A stretch of 54,026 nucleotides of DNA from CAYOWK01 sp964407665 (GCA_964407665.1 CAYOWK010000031.1:1-54026); one strand, 5' to 3'; shown: positions 1 to 8,537, counted from the stretch's first letter. Notes: a model not told the origin generated them from the sequence alone. A program made the numbers and translations.

Positions 1-1
1 G

Positions 2-625
2 CTGGAGGAGACGCAGTGGGTCGACGGCAAGGTAACGGCGGGCGTCCAGTCGGCGCGCGCCAAGCACAACCTGCAGGTTCCAGAGACGGCGCCGGAAGCG
101 CGGGCTCTGGGCGACGTGATCCTGCGGGCGCTCGGAACGAACAACGACTTCAACGCGGCCGCCCTCCCGCTCAGGGTCTTTCCGCCGCTGTTCAACCGTT
201 ATGACACGGGCATGAGTTTCGGCGCGCATGTCGACAATGCGATCCGGTTCATTCCGGGTCCCAACATCCGCGTGCGAACCGACCTGTCGGCGACGCTCTT
301 CCTCTCCGGCCCTGAGGACTATGACGGCGGCGAACTGGTGATCGAGGACACCTTCGGAACCCAGTCGGTCAAGTTCGCGGCGGGGGACATGGTGCTCTAC
401 CCGTCAACCAGCCTGCATCGTGTCGAGCCGGTCACGCGCGGCAGCCGCTGGGCGTCTTTCTTCTGGATCCAGTCGATGGTGGCGGACGACGGAGCCCGCA
501 CCCTGATGTGGCAACTGGACAGGGCGATCCTGGAGACGCGGCAGAGCCTCGGCGACGATCATTCGGCCGTGCTGAAGCTGACGGCCGCCTACCACAATCT
601 GCTTCGCAAGTGGGCCTCTGTCTGA
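2..625 (+). CDS. PKHD-type Fe(II)/2-oxoglutarate-dependent hydroxylase, C-terminal part (5' end outside window)
   Basis: The frame is open from the window edge, so the N-terminus is missing; an internal Met at 116 should not be taken as the start because family-typical sequence (WVDGKVTAGVQSARAKHNLQ) lies upstream of it. The double-stranded beta-helix iron site is visible: HxD in FGAHVD, the distal His in LHRVEPV, and the following Arg in GSRWASFFW that would hold 2-oxoglutarate. This is the PiuC/YbiX family, often found beside TonB-dependent siderophore receptors; its substrate is not known here. The protein should be cytoplasmic. It ends at a TGA with 460 bp of non-coding sequence after it. 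Confidence 0.92.
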   Translation: MEETQWVDGKVTAGVQSARAKHNLQVPETAPEARALGDVILRALGTNNDFNAAALPLRVFPPLFNRYDTGMSFGAHVDNAIRFIPGPNIRVRTDLSATLFLSGPEDYDGGELVIEDTFGTQSVKFAAGDMVLYPSTSLHRVEPVTRGSRWASFFWIQSMVADDGARTLMWQLDRAILETRQSLGDDHSAVLKLTAAYHNLLRKWASV

Positions 626-1085
626 GTGACACTGGCTCTGCGCGTCCACGCGCCAGCCTGCAGGTTTTCCGTCAATGAGTCAGCGAAACTGACGTTACAG
701 TTTGTTCCCTGATTGATCCGGGAAAATCACAGGTTTCCGAAACAACCTTGCGTGACAGGGGACATTCGGGCGCAAACACGCATTGACCCGGTCGTCGGCA
801 TATCAGAGAAAACGCGCGTCGAAGGCCCGTCCCCCCAACCCAGGGCTGACGACGTGGGGGCGTCAGGCAACTGGCGCCCCCAGTCATGTCTGGCATGCCT
901 CATCGCCCGCACTGGCCATTCAACGCCGTCTGGCGCTGATGATCGGCAAGGCCCGTCCCCCGTCAGATCATTCCGTACGCCTGGACTGCGGGTTGCCGCA
1001 TCCACCAAACGGGTTAACGTGCAGAGGACCTGACATCCGGGCGCGAGCTCTGAATACAGGTCGTTGTTGTGCGGATCCGTTCGTG
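626..1085. other. Intergenic region, no gene recognised
   Basis: About 460 bp between the hydroxylase and the LuxR-type gene. A 6-bp stem (AAACTG/CAGTTT, 686-703) followed by a T-rich stretch could be a weak terminator for the upstream gene. Short open frames here have no recognisable protein features. The frame of the LuxR gene is open back to 783, but that extension reads as low-quality sequence with no domain. Confidence 0.5.
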
Positions 1086-2180
1086 ATGACCACCCCGATG
1101 CTTGTCCAGGCTGTCGCTGCGCTCGATGACGCAGTCCTCACGCCGGTCTCGTTTGCGGATGCGATGGAGAGCGCGGGCCGGGCGCTCGGTTTCGATCACT
1201 TCGCCCTTGTTCATTCCGCGCTCGATCGACCTGAGTACATCGCAGCGGCGCACGCGATGGATGGCTTGCAGACCTATACCCGCGAAGGGTGGATCGAGGT
1301 CGACTACCGGGCGCCCACGGTCGGCCTTGCCGGGATTGACGAGCTCTATCTCGACCATGTCGTCACGCCTGAGGAACAGCGCCGCAGATCGACGATCTTC
1401 CATGAGCTGTATGTTCCAAAGAAGATGGCCTGGTTCGCAGGCTGGCGCTCCAGCATCGCAGGCGCGGACTGGATATTCTCGCTGGCTCGCGGGCAGGAAG
1501 GCGGACCTGTCCGGCCGGAGGAGGCGAGCCTCATCCGCAGCTTCATCCCGCACGCCAAGCGGGCGGCCCTGATGGCGCGCGGCATGCGCGAATGGCGAGC
1601 CGCGGGGATGGCCGAAGGTCTTGCCGCCGCAGGTCTGCCCTCGATCCTTCTTGATGACAGCGGCCGCGCGATCCAGGTGACGCCTTCGGCGGCCGCGATG
1701 TTCGGAGAGGATTTCGGCATTCGCGGCGGAGCTCTCTGGGCGCGCCATTCCGGGAGCATGCAGGAGCTTGCCCGTCTCGCCGCATTCGCTTCGGGGCGCT
1801 TGGATGGCGAGGCGCCTCAAGGCGCCGTCATCCGGAGGGCCGATGGCCGGAAGCCGGTTTCGGTACAGCCGCTGGCAGTGCGGGGCCTGGGGCTGGACGT
1901 GTTTCCCGGCGCCCGCCTGCTTCTGGTGCTTGTTGATCTCGACCGGAAGGGCGCCGCAGCTGCGGAAGATCTGATCCGGTTGTTCGATCTTTCGGCCGCG
2001 GAGGCCGACGTCGCGGTGCGTCTGTCGGCAGGCGACAGCCTTGCCGAGATCGCTACGGGCCGGAAGGTCTCGCGGGAGACGGTGCGCGTCCAGCTCAAGA
2101 GCGTGCTCCGCAAGATGGACGCCGGACGGCAGAGCGACGTGGTGCGTGTGATCGACAGGCTGGCGCGCCGGCGCCCGTGA
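1086..2180 (+). CDS. LuxR-family helix-turn-helix transcriptional regulator
   Basis: A 364-aa protein with a C-terminal LuxR/GerE DNA-binding domain (about residues 300-360: LSAAEADVAVRLSAGDSLAEI, then SRETVRVQLKSVLRKM). The N-terminal 200 residues look like the variable sensor region common in alphaproteobacterial regulators of this kind (FDHFALVHSALDRPEY, EEQRRRSTIFHELYVP), possibly an autoinducer-binding or PAS-like fold; no ligand can be named. I chose the ATG at 1086 (MTTPML) because the frame upstream is compositionally unlike protein; no strong Shine-Dalgarno is visible. The gene ends 58 bp before the SOS-box cassette, but nothing ties it to that cassette. Confidence 0.88.
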   Translation: MTTPMLVQAVAALDDAVLTPVSFADAMESAGRALGFDHFALVHSALDRPEYIAAAHAMDGLQTYTREGWIEVDYRAPTVGLAGIDELYLDHVVTPEEQRRRSTIFHELYVPKKMAWFAGWRSSIAGADWIFSLARGQEGGPVRPEEASLIRSFIPHAKRAALMARGMREWRAAGMAEGLAAAGLPSILLDDSGRAIQVTPSAAAMFGEDFGIRGGALWARHSGSMQELARLAAFASGRLDGEAPQGAVIRRADGRKPVSVQPLAVRGLGLDVFPGARLLLVLVDLDRKGAAAAEDLIRLFDLSAAEADVAVRLSAGDSLAEIATGRKVSRETVRVQLKSVLRKMDAGRQSDVVRVIDRLARRRP

Positions 2181-2204
2181 CACTCTGAACCTATCTCATG
2201 ATAT

Positions 2205-2219
2205 GTTCTTCTTTTGTTC
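2205..2219 (+). promoter_or_regulatory. Putative LexA (SOS) box, GTTC-N7-GTTC
   Basis: A perfect direct repeat GTTC (2205-2208), seven bases, GTTC (2216-2219), ending 19 bp before the ATG of the radical SAM gene. GTTC-N7-GTTC is the established LexA operator of alphaproteobacteria. Its location just ahead of a DNA-repair cassette makes DNA-damage control very plausible. Confidence 0.8.
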
Positions 2220-2238
2220 CGAGTGCTAGCCTGCCCGG

Positions 2239-3483
2239 ATGGCGCAGCGCACCCTGATCGACAAGCTGAAAATCCTCGCGGACGCGGCGAAGTACGACGC
2301 CTCGTGCGCGTCGTCCGGCTCGACGAAGCGGAACTCGCTGGGGTCGGGCGCCATTGGCTCAACCGAGGGCATGGGGATCTGTCATTCCTATGCGCCGGAC
2401 GGGCGGTGCATCTCGCTGCTGAAGATCCTGCTGACGAACTTCTGCATCTTCGACTGCCGGTACTGCGTGAACCGCGCGTCCTCGAATGTGGAGCGGGCGC
2501 GGTTCACCCCGAAGGAGGTCGTCGATCTCACCCTCGACTTCTACAAGCGCAACTACATCGAGGGCCTGTTCCTCTCCTCTGGCATCATCCAGTCCGCCGA
2601 CTACACCATGGAGCGGATGGTGGAGGTCGCCCGCAGCCTGCGCGAGGACCACCAGTTCGCGGGCTACATCCACCTCAAGACGATCCCGGAAGCCTCGCCC
2701 GAGCTGATCGAGCGGGCAGGGCGGTATGCGGACCGCCTGTCGATCAACGTCGAACTGCCGACCGACGAGAGCCTCGACGCCTATGCTCCGGAGAAATCGG
2801 CGCCCGTGATTCGCAAGGCGATGGCGGGCGTGAAGCTGCGCATCGACGACCGGAAGGACGCCGAGGCCTCGCGCCGCCGCGCGGCTCCCCCAAGGTTTGC
2901 GCCAGCCGGGCAGTCGACGCAGATGATCGTCGGCGCGGATGCGTCGAGTGATAGCGACATCCTCAAATCATCCTCGACGCTCTATGCGGGCTATGGTCTG
3001 CGGCGCGTCTACTACTCGGCCTACAGCCCCATCCCCGACGCCTCGTCCGACCTGCCGCCGCTCAAGCCGCCCCTGATGCGGGAACACCGCCTCTATCAGG
3101 CGGACTGGCTGATGCGGTTCTACGGGTTCGAGCAGGCCGAGATACTGGATACGGCCGGGACGGGCATGCTCGATCTCGCCATCGACCCCAAGCTGGCGTG
3201 GGCCCTGCGTTGTCGTGATCTCTTCCCGCTCGATGTAAACACTGCGCCACGCGAGATGCTGTTGCGCGTGCCCGGGCTGGGCGTGAAATCCGTTGAACGT
3301 CTCATCCAGGCCCGGAGACACACGCGGCTGCGTCTGGACGACATCGCCAAGCTGGCGCGGTCGGTGCGGACCCTGCGCGCCTTTGTGCAGACCGCAGACT
3401 GGACGCCGGGCGGACTGACCGACGCCGCCGATCTGGGCGCTCGACTTGCTCCGCCGCCCCGCCAGCTGGACCTGTTCGCGTGA
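2239..3483 (+). CDS. Putative DNA modification/repair radical SAM protein
   Basis: A 414-aa radical SAM enzyme with the cluster motif CxxxCxxC visible as CIFDCRYC (about residues 72-79), preceded by GICHSYAPDGRCISLLKIL. Toward the C-terminus (about 340-390) there is a helix-hairpin-helix DNA-binding segment, VPGLGVKSVERLIQARRH. This is the family usually encoded next to a UDG-superfamily protein and annotated as putative DNA repair (TIGR03916 type); the reaction is unknown, though SAM-radical chemistry on DNA is the usual inference. The start ATG at 2239 sits just after the SOS box. The 3' end overlaps the next gene by 4 bp (GTGA), implying translational coupling. Confidence 0.92.
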   Translation: MAQRTLIDKLKILADAAKYDASCASSGSTKRNSLGSGAIGSTEGMGICHSYAPDGRCISLLKILLTNFCIFDCRYCVNRASSNVERARFTPKEVVDLTLDFYKRNYIEGLFLSSGIIQSADYTMERMVEVARSLREDHQFAGYIHLKTIPEASPELIERAGRYADRLSINVELPTDESLDAYAPEKSAPVIRKAMAGVKLRIDDRKDAEASRRRAAPPRFAPAGQSTQMIVGADASSDSDILKSSSTLYAGYGLRRVYYSAYSPIPDASSDLPPLKPPLMREHRLYQADWLMRFYGFEQAEILDTAGTGMLDLAIDPKLAWALRCRDLFPLDVNTAPREMLLRVPGLGVKSVERLIQARRHTRLRLDDIAKLARSVRTLRAFVQTADWTPGGLTDAADLGARLAPPPRQLDLFA

Positions 3484-4925
3484 TCCGCATTCAGCTGGCG
3501 TCGCATACCGACTTCGGCGCGTGGCGCGACGCCGCCCGCAGGCTCTGCGCGGCGGGGGTTGAGCCGCACGCCGTCGACTGGTCGCCGCCCGGCCAGACCG
3601 GCAGTCTCTTCACGGATGCTGCCCCGCCCGGCGACCTGCACGAGCAGCGCGTCGTGTTCGCGAACCCGCAGTTCGTCGAGGCTGCAGAGCGGGTTCTCTG
3701 CCATCGCGACGCAGAACGGTTTTCGCGCCTCTACCGCATCCTCTGTCGGCTGCAGGACGACCGGCAGCTCTTGTCCAATCCCGTCGATGACGACGTCATG
3801 TGGCTGCGCGACCGCGACAAGACCATTCGCCGGGACGAGCACAAGATGCACGCCTTCGTCCGCTTCCGGAAAGTGGACGAGCAGGCGACGGCATCGGGCA
3901 TGCGGGAGCGTTTTGGCGCGTGGTTCGAACCGCAGCACCGCATCGTCGAACTGACGGCGGGCTTCTTTGTTCGCCGCTTCACGGGCATGGACTGGGCGAT
4001 CCTGACGCCGGACCGCAGCGCCTTCTGGATCGGGCAGGACCTGTCCTTCGGCGAAGGCGCCCGCCGCGAGGATGCGCCACAGGCAGACGCCATCGAGGAC
4101 CAGTGGCGGAGCTACTACGCGGCCATCTTCAATCCGGCGCGGCTGAAGGTGAAGTCCATGCAGCAGCACATGCCGAAACACTACTGGCGGAACCTGCCGG
4201 AAGCGCGGCTCATTCCCGCCCTGACAGCGGGAGCCAGCGCACGGGTGAACGAGATGCGCTCCAACGCCGTGACGGAGCGCAACAGCCTCGCCGACAAGGT
4301 GCGTCCCGCATTACCCGTCAGCCCGCATGAGAATGGCGCGCCGGCGCTGGGCGCGATGAAGGCCGCAGTGGACGGGTGCCGACGCTGCCCGCTTCATCGC
4401 GATGCGACACAGGGCGTGGCGGGGGAGGGGCCTGCGACAGCGCAGCTGATGATCGTGGGCGAACAGCCTGGCGATCAGGAGGACCTCGCAGGCCGCGCAT
4501 TCGTTGGACCTGCCGGCCAGCTGCTGGACAAGGCGCTGCAGCAGGCGGGCGTCGAGCGCGAGAAGGTGTTCATCACCAATGCCGTGAAGCACTTCAAGTT
4601 CGAACCGCGCGGCAAGCGGCGCATCCATTCAAAGCCGAACGCCAGCGAGATCGACGCCTGCCGCTGGTGGCTGGACCTCGAGCGCCAGCTGGTCCAGCCG
4701 AAGGTGATCCTCGGACTGGGCGCTTCGGCAGCGCGGGGGCTGCTCGGACAGACGGCGTCGATCGCGTCGCTTCGTGGTCAGGACATCGAGACCGGCGGCG
4801 CACTCGTGCGCATCACCGTCCATCCGTCCCACCTTCTGCGCCTGCCCGATGCGGACGCAAAGGCGCGGGAGTACGAGCGGTTCGTTCAGGATATTGCGGC
4901 CGCGTGGAAGCGGGCGGAACTCTAG
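3480..4925 (+). CDS. udgX: DUF4130-type domain fused to UdgX-family uracil-DNA-binding protein
   Basis: 481 aa, GTG start overlapping the radical SAM stop. Residues 1-260 match the 'probable DNA metabolism protein' module (DUF4130/TIGR03915 type), found next to radical SAM proteins of this class. Residues 285-480 are a family-4-like uracil-DNA glycosylase domain with GEQPGDQED (328-336), CRRC (300-303) and Cys394 as likely Fe-S ligands, and HPSHLLR near the end. The UdgX signature loop KRRIH is present at 379-383; in mycobacterial UdgX the equivalent His forms a covalent bond to the sugar after uracil excision, so His383 is predicted to do the same. Its stop codon overlaps the end of the convergent TerB-like gene. 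Co-transcription with the radical SAM gene under LexA is inferred. Confidence 0.92.
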   Translation: MIRIQLASHTDFGAWRDAARRLCAAGVEPHAVDWSPPGQTGSLFTDAAPPGDLHEQRVVFANPQFVEAAERVLCHRDAERFSRLYRILCRLQDDRQLLSNPVDDDVMWLRDRDKTIRRDEHKMHAFVRFRKVDEQATASGMRERFGAWFEPQHRIVELTAGFFVRRFTGMDWAILTPDRSAFWIGQDLSFGEGARREDAPQADAIEDQWRSYYAAIFNPARLKVKSMQQHMPKHYWRNLPEARLIPALTAGASARVNEMRSNAVTERNSLADKVRPALPVSPHENGAPALGAMKAAVDGCRRCPLHRDATQGVAGEGPATAQLMIVGEQPGDQEDLAGRAFVGPAGQLLDKALQQAGVEREKVFITNAVKHFKFEPRGKRRIHSKPNASEIDACRWWLDLERQLVQPKVILGLGASAARGLLGQTASIASLRGQDIETGGALVRITVHPSHLLRLPDADAKAREYERFVQDIAAAWKRAEL

Positions 4926-5296
4926 TACCGGGCGGGGTCCAGTCCGAGAGCGGCGGCGATCGCCTGGATCGCGCCGGTCTCCTGCGGGGCTTCGAACCGG
5001 TCCGCGATGAGGGCGGCTTGCGCAGCACGCATGATTGCGGCTGGCGCAGCGACAGAGCCGGCGACGGCGTTCGCGATATCCGGCAGGGCTTTCGAGTAAT
5101 CCGGACCACCGGACACGGCGTTGTAGGCGCGCAGCCAGGCCGCGGCCGCATCGGCCGGCGCCATATCCGAGAAGGCGGGTTCGGCGGCTGCGAAGGACAG
5201 GAAGCGACGTTCTTCCAGGGGGACGAGTCTGCCGTCCGACAGGCATACGATAGCCCATGCCCGGGCGGCGGCGTCGAGTGTCGAGATCGTTGTCAT
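4922..5296 (-). CDS. TerB-like domain protein
   Basis: 124 aa, all alpha-helical in appearance, with the TerB-type signature of an acidic turn after the first helix (VCLSDGRLVPLEERRF) and a later repeat of the same idea (ALIADRFEAPQETGAI). TerB folds bind metal in tellurite-resistance proteins, but many single-domain members have no known role. I chose ATG 5296 (MTTISTLD); the frame continues to 5359 but those 21 residues are basic and unlike the domain. Its tail overlaps the convergent udgX stop, and it is divergent from the phospholipase-like gene across about 170 bp. Confidence 0.75.
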   Translation of the reverse strand: MTTISTLDAAARAWAIVCLSDGRLVPLEERRFLSFAAAEPAFSDMAPADAAAAWLRAYNAVSGGPDYSKALPDIANAVAGSVAAPAAIMRAAQAALIADRFEAPQETGAIQAIAAALGLDPARY

Positions 5297-5363
5297 GTGG
5301 CCGCCCGGTCTGTTTGAGGATCGCAGGCAGACTGACCGCCTCGCTGTCGCGTCTGTCAACTTG

Positions 5364-5422
5364 GTTAACGCCGTAAACCCTTCGAATGACCGGAAGGGGG
5401 CTGATTGTTAACGCCGCCTTTA
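5364..5422 (+). promoter_or_regulatory. Repeated GTTAACGCCG motif in a divergent promoter region
   Basis: The 10-mer GTTAACGCCG occurs at 5364-5373 and again at 5407-5416 between the divergent TerB-like and phospholipase-like genes. The second copy continues into TTTA, giving GTTAA-N7-TTTA, one base from the reverse complement of the CtrA consensus (TTAA-N7-TTAAC). A shared operator or CtrA-type control is possible but unproven. Confidence 0.35.
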
Positions 5423-5467
5423 CCGAAACAGCTCCGATATGGTTGCGAATCCTTAAGGAGGCGCGCG

Positions 5468-7135
5468 ATGTCGGTTTACTACCGGCTGGTCCTCAATTCG
5501 GTGTGCCGGTCCAACCATCACCGCCTGGCCGTGATGGCATTGACGCACCTGCGCGATCTTGACGGAGCGCACTGGCGCGACGTCTTCCTGAAGCACCAGG
5601 ACAGTTACCTCGAGGGCGCCAAGGCGCCCGACGCGGTCTTCAAGGACTTCAAGAACCATGTTCTTCATGTCGGCGAGAACGACTGGGGCGGCGCGCCTGC
5701 CGCTGCGCGCGAATGGTATCGACGGACGGTCCGCGCCCTCAAGGACGGCGACTGGAAGCACGCAGCCTACAGCGCGGGCGTGATGAGCCATTACGTCGTC
5801 GACCCTGTCCAGCCCTTCCACACCGGCCAGACCGAGGAAGAAGGCGTCATCCACCGCGCCGTCGAATGGTCGCTCTCGTGCGCGTTCCCCGAACTCAACC
5901 TGATCATCGAGCAGGATCGCGAGGCGCCGGACATCGAAGTCCCGGATGGCGATGACTGGCTGGAGCAGATGGTGAAGGCGGGCGCCCGGTACTCGAACCG
6001 GCACTACCACACCTTCATCGACCACTACGATTTCGCGGTCGGCGCCAAGCGCCCTGTCGAAGGTCTCGACCAGGAACTCAAGGACATCACGGCGGATCTG
6101 CTGGCCTATGCCTCGGTCATGCTGGCGCGGATTCTCGATCGCGCCATCGAGGAATCGGAAGCGGTACCGCCGCACGTGAACCTGACCCTGGACACGGTCT
6201 TTGCGTATGTGAAGCAGCCTGTCAGCGCGCTCCTGAAGAAGCTGGATAACGCCGAGGATCGCAAGATCGTCGCCGCCCAGTACGAGGAGTTCCGCAAGAC
6301 CGGCAAGGTGCGCGAGACCCTGTCGGAAGACGACAGGACCATCCGGGCGCTCCACGCCGAGGAAGTTCTCAAGACGCCCCTGTCGAACCTCGACTGCGCA
6401 TGGCCGCGCGAGACGGGGACGGCGAATGGCGAAGGCGCCGCGCCGCGGATCACCAAGAAGGTCAAGCCGGTCAAACCCGCGAAGGTCGTTGTCAGGACGC
6501 CTACGCCGGCCGACGCCTCGAACGATCTCGAACCGCTCGAACTCGTCCAGCCGGTCGAACCCGCGCCGGTCCGCGCAGAGCCGGCCCCGGTTGCAGCCCC
6601 TGCCGTTCTGAGGGCGGTGGAAACCGCGCCGCAGGCGGATGAAGCCGAATTCGACGCGGACACCGACGGCGAAGACGACGCGGATACGCGGGCGCTCCGC
6701 CTGCGCCTGACGCCCGAGGACGCCGTCGTCGACGCGCCCTCCATCGGGCCCAAGACGGCAAGCCGGCTCAGCGTCATCGGCGTGAAGACAGTGGGGGATC
6801 TGCTGGCGGTGTCGCCGCAGGAAGCCGCCAAGCGCATCAAGGCCAGCCACATCAACGCGCAGGTCATACGCGACTGGCAGGCGCAGGCCCTGCTTGCCTG
6901 CACGGTGCCCGATCTGTCGGGTTCAGCGGCGCAGTTGCTGGTCGGAGCGGGGATCTACACCGCTGACGATCTTGCGGACGCTGACGCCGAAACGCTCTTC
7001 GACGCCGTGGCGGAATTTGCTGACACGAATGATGGTCAACGGCTCCTGCGCGGCGCCGAGCCGCCGGCCATCGACCAGATCGAGGACTGGATCGCAGCCG
7101 CCCGCAGTGTCTTCGAGGGCCGCGACGCCGCCTGA
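5468..7135 (+). CDS. Zinc-dependent phospholipase C/S1-P1-like domain fused to a helix-hairpin-helix (DUF4332-like) domain
   Basis: 555 aa. ATG 5468 is fixed by a strong Shine-Dalgarno AAGGAGG seven bases upstream. Residues 1-250 are helical with the metal-binding pattern of the zinc phospholipase C/S1-P1 nuclease fold: HHRLAVMALTHL near the N-terminus, HVLHVGEN, then SHYVVDPVQPFHTGQTEEE followed by HRAVEW. No signal peptide is present, unlike secreted family members, so it should be cytosolic. Residues about 330-425 form a Pro/Ala/Val-rich linker ending in an acidic stretch. Residues about 430-550 carry paired helix-hairpin-helix units (PSIGPKTASRLSVIGVKTVG, then SGSAAQLLVGAGIYTADDL), typical of DUF4332 and suggestive of nucleic-acid or protein binding. 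Activity cannot be assigned. Confidence 0.78.
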   Translation: MSVYYRLVLNSVCRSNHHRLAVMALTHLRDLDGAHWRDVFLKHQDSYLEGAKAPDAVFKDFKNHVLHVGENDWGGAPAAAREWYRRTVRALKDGDWKHAAYSAGVMSHYVVDPVQPFHTGQTEEEGVIHRAVEWSLSCAFPELNLIIEQDREAPDIEVPDGDDWLEQMVKAGARYSNRHYHTFIDHYDFAVGAKRPVEGLDQELKDITADLLAYASVMLARILDRAIEESEAVPPHVNLTLDTVFAYVKQPVSALLKKLDNAEDRKIVAAQYEEFRKTGKVRETLSEDDRTIRALHAEEVLKTPLSNLDCAWPRETGTANGEGAAPRITKKVKPVKPAKVVVRTPTPADASNDLEPLELVQPVEPAPVRAEPAPVAAPAVLRAVETAPQADEAEFDADTDGEDDADTRALRLRLTPEDAVVDAPSIGPKTASRLSVIGVKTVGDLLAVSPQEAAKRIKASHINAQVIRDWQAQALLACTVPDLSGSAAQLLVGAGIYTADDLADADAETLFDAVAEFADTNDGQRLLRGAEPPAIDQIEDWIAAARSVFEGRDAA

Positions 7136-7169
7136 GACGGCTCCGGCCCCCAAACTGCTCAGGCTGAGG

Positions 7170-7565
7170 TTACGCGAAAGCCCTCAGTCTTGCCGGGGGC
7201 GGAGGCGGAGACATCCCCGCGCGCACCGCCGTGATATACCGGACAGCCTGCTCCATCTCCTCATTGGCCAGCGGCTTGGGGAGGACCCCAATGGCGCCCT
7301 CGATCCGCTGGGTCAGCAATGCGGGATGAGCCGTCACGAACAGTATGGATATGCCCTGACGGGCGAGCTCTGCGGCGATGTCCCTGCCGGTAGCCCCGTC
7401 GCGCAGGTTGACGTCGACAATGGCGAAATCGGCGCCGGACGCCGACAGCGCGCGGGCAGACGCTGCATCAGAGGCTATCCCGACCACTTCATGGTCGAGA
7501 TCCTCCAGCAGGTTCTGGACCTCCAGGGCAATCAGCATTTCATCTTCAACGATTACAAAGCGCAC
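7170..7565 (-). CDS. Single-domain response regulator (receiver domain only)
   Basis: 131 aa CheY-like receiver with no output domain. Key residues are visible: acidic pair at the start of strand 1 (VEDE, residues 7-9), phosphoacceptor Asp51 in IVDVNLRD, Thr78 in FVTAH and Lys97 in LPKPL. The last 20 residues are a proline-rich tail (SPPPPPARLRAF). Stand-alone receivers in alphaproteobacteria often sit in phosphorelays with HWE/HisKA2 kinases or in the general stress response; no kinase is encoded nearby. Divergent from the RcnB-like gene. Confidence 0.9.
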   Translation of the reverse strand: MRFVIVEDEMLIALEVQNLLEDLDHEVVGIASDAASARALSASGADFAIVDVNLRDGATGRDIAAELARQGISILFVTAHPALLTQRIEGAIGVLPKPLANEEMEQAVRYITAVRAGMSPPPPPARLRAFA

Positions 7566-7805
7566 GGCACGGTTGTCCTGATCGATTCAGTTGCGCAACG
7601 GCAGGCGAGCCCGTCCGTTCCGTCACAGGATGTCGCGGCCTGCAGGTACCGGAGTCGCTGCGGGTCCAGGCGCCGGTCCAAGGGAAGGTGCGGGCCGGAG
7701 CCGTACCGGTCAGGGCTGCAGGAAGATGAATAGCTGGTTGTCCGTCCGTTCATGCAGGACATGTTTGTCTGGGGCGTTGGAAGTATCTCAGGGAGAGAGA
7801 TCGAC

Positions 7806-8321
7806 ATGAGAAAGATCGCCTACTCGCTGCTCGCCGGACTGCTTGTCATGTCGGCCGCAGCGCCCGCCTTCGCCGACCCGCCGGGCGGACGGCATGATCG
7901 CGACAACCGGGAATGGCGCCGGCATGACGATCGCCGGGACGACCGTCGCGACCACCGCCGGGATGATCGCCGCGACGACCATCGTGACTGGCGAGATGAT
8001 CGCCGCGATGACTGGCGCGACGACTGGCGAGATGACCGCCGCGACCAGCGCTATGCCTATCGTGACGGCTATCGCGACGGCTACCGCGCTGACCAGCGCA
8101 ACGACTGGCGCTATGCTTGGCCGCGCGGCCACTATGACTACGCGCCACGCTGGCATCGCGGCGGCTACATCCCCCGGCATTCGCACTACGTGGTCATCGA
8201 CGACTACCACCGTTACCGGCTGCCGGCCCCTCGCCATGGCCACCACTATGTGGACGTCGATGGCGAAATCCTGCTCGTCGCCGCCGCCACGGGCCTGATC
8301 GTCTGGGCACTGACCAACTAG
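7806..8321 (+). CDS. RcnB-family periplasmic protein with Asp/Arg-rich repeat
   Basis: 171 aa from ATG 7806, preceded by a purine-rich GGGAGAGAG. Residues 1-24 are a clear Sec signal peptide ending AAAPAFA. Residues about 25-95 are a low-complexity run of Asp, Arg, His and Trp (DDRRDD-type units), encoded by repetitive DNA. The C-terminus (YRLPAPRHGHHYVDVDGEIL, then a hydrophobic end) is the conserved RcnB core; in E. coli RcnB is a periplasmic factor in nickel/cobalt homeostasis. Metal binding here is inferred only from the family and the His/Asp content. Confidence 0.82.
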   Translation: MRKIAYSLLAGLLVMSAAAPAFADPPGGRHDRDNREWRRHDDRRDDRRDHRRDDRRDDHRDWRDDRRDDWRDDWRDDRRDQRYAYRDGYRDGYRADQRNDWRYAWPRGHYDYAPRWHRGGYIPRHSHYVVIDDYHRYRLPAPRHGHHYVDVDGEILLVAAATGLIVWALTN

Positions 8322-8450
8322 ACCTGACGTCGGCGCCTGCCTGCCGTAGCGAAAGCCGGCGGGCGGGCGCCGCAACGTCTCCGGGCCCGTTCTCCCGCCC
8401 TGCGCGAAGGCGCTGTAGCGTTCAGGTCGCACCCTCCCTGAAATGCACCT

Positions 8451-8470
8451 CGGCGCGCGTTCGCGCGCCG
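8451..8470 (+). terminator. GC-rich hairpin, possible terminator of the RcnB-like gene
   Basis: Eight-bp perfect stem (CGGCGCGC/GCGCGCCG) closing a GTTC tetraloop, between the RcnB-like gene and the TonB receptor. There is no U-tract, so termination is only likely. Confidence 0.4.
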
Positions 8471-8537
8471 TTCCATCTGTACACGGACGGCCGGGAGTCC
8501 GATCCTTCCCCAAAATAAAACAAGGGAAGGGTGCCCC

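Noticed and set aside
7880..8060. Repetitive DNA inside the RcnB-like gene as a CRISPR or satellite
   Set aside because: It is coding sequence for Asp/Arg-rich residues in frame with the signal peptide and the RcnB core.
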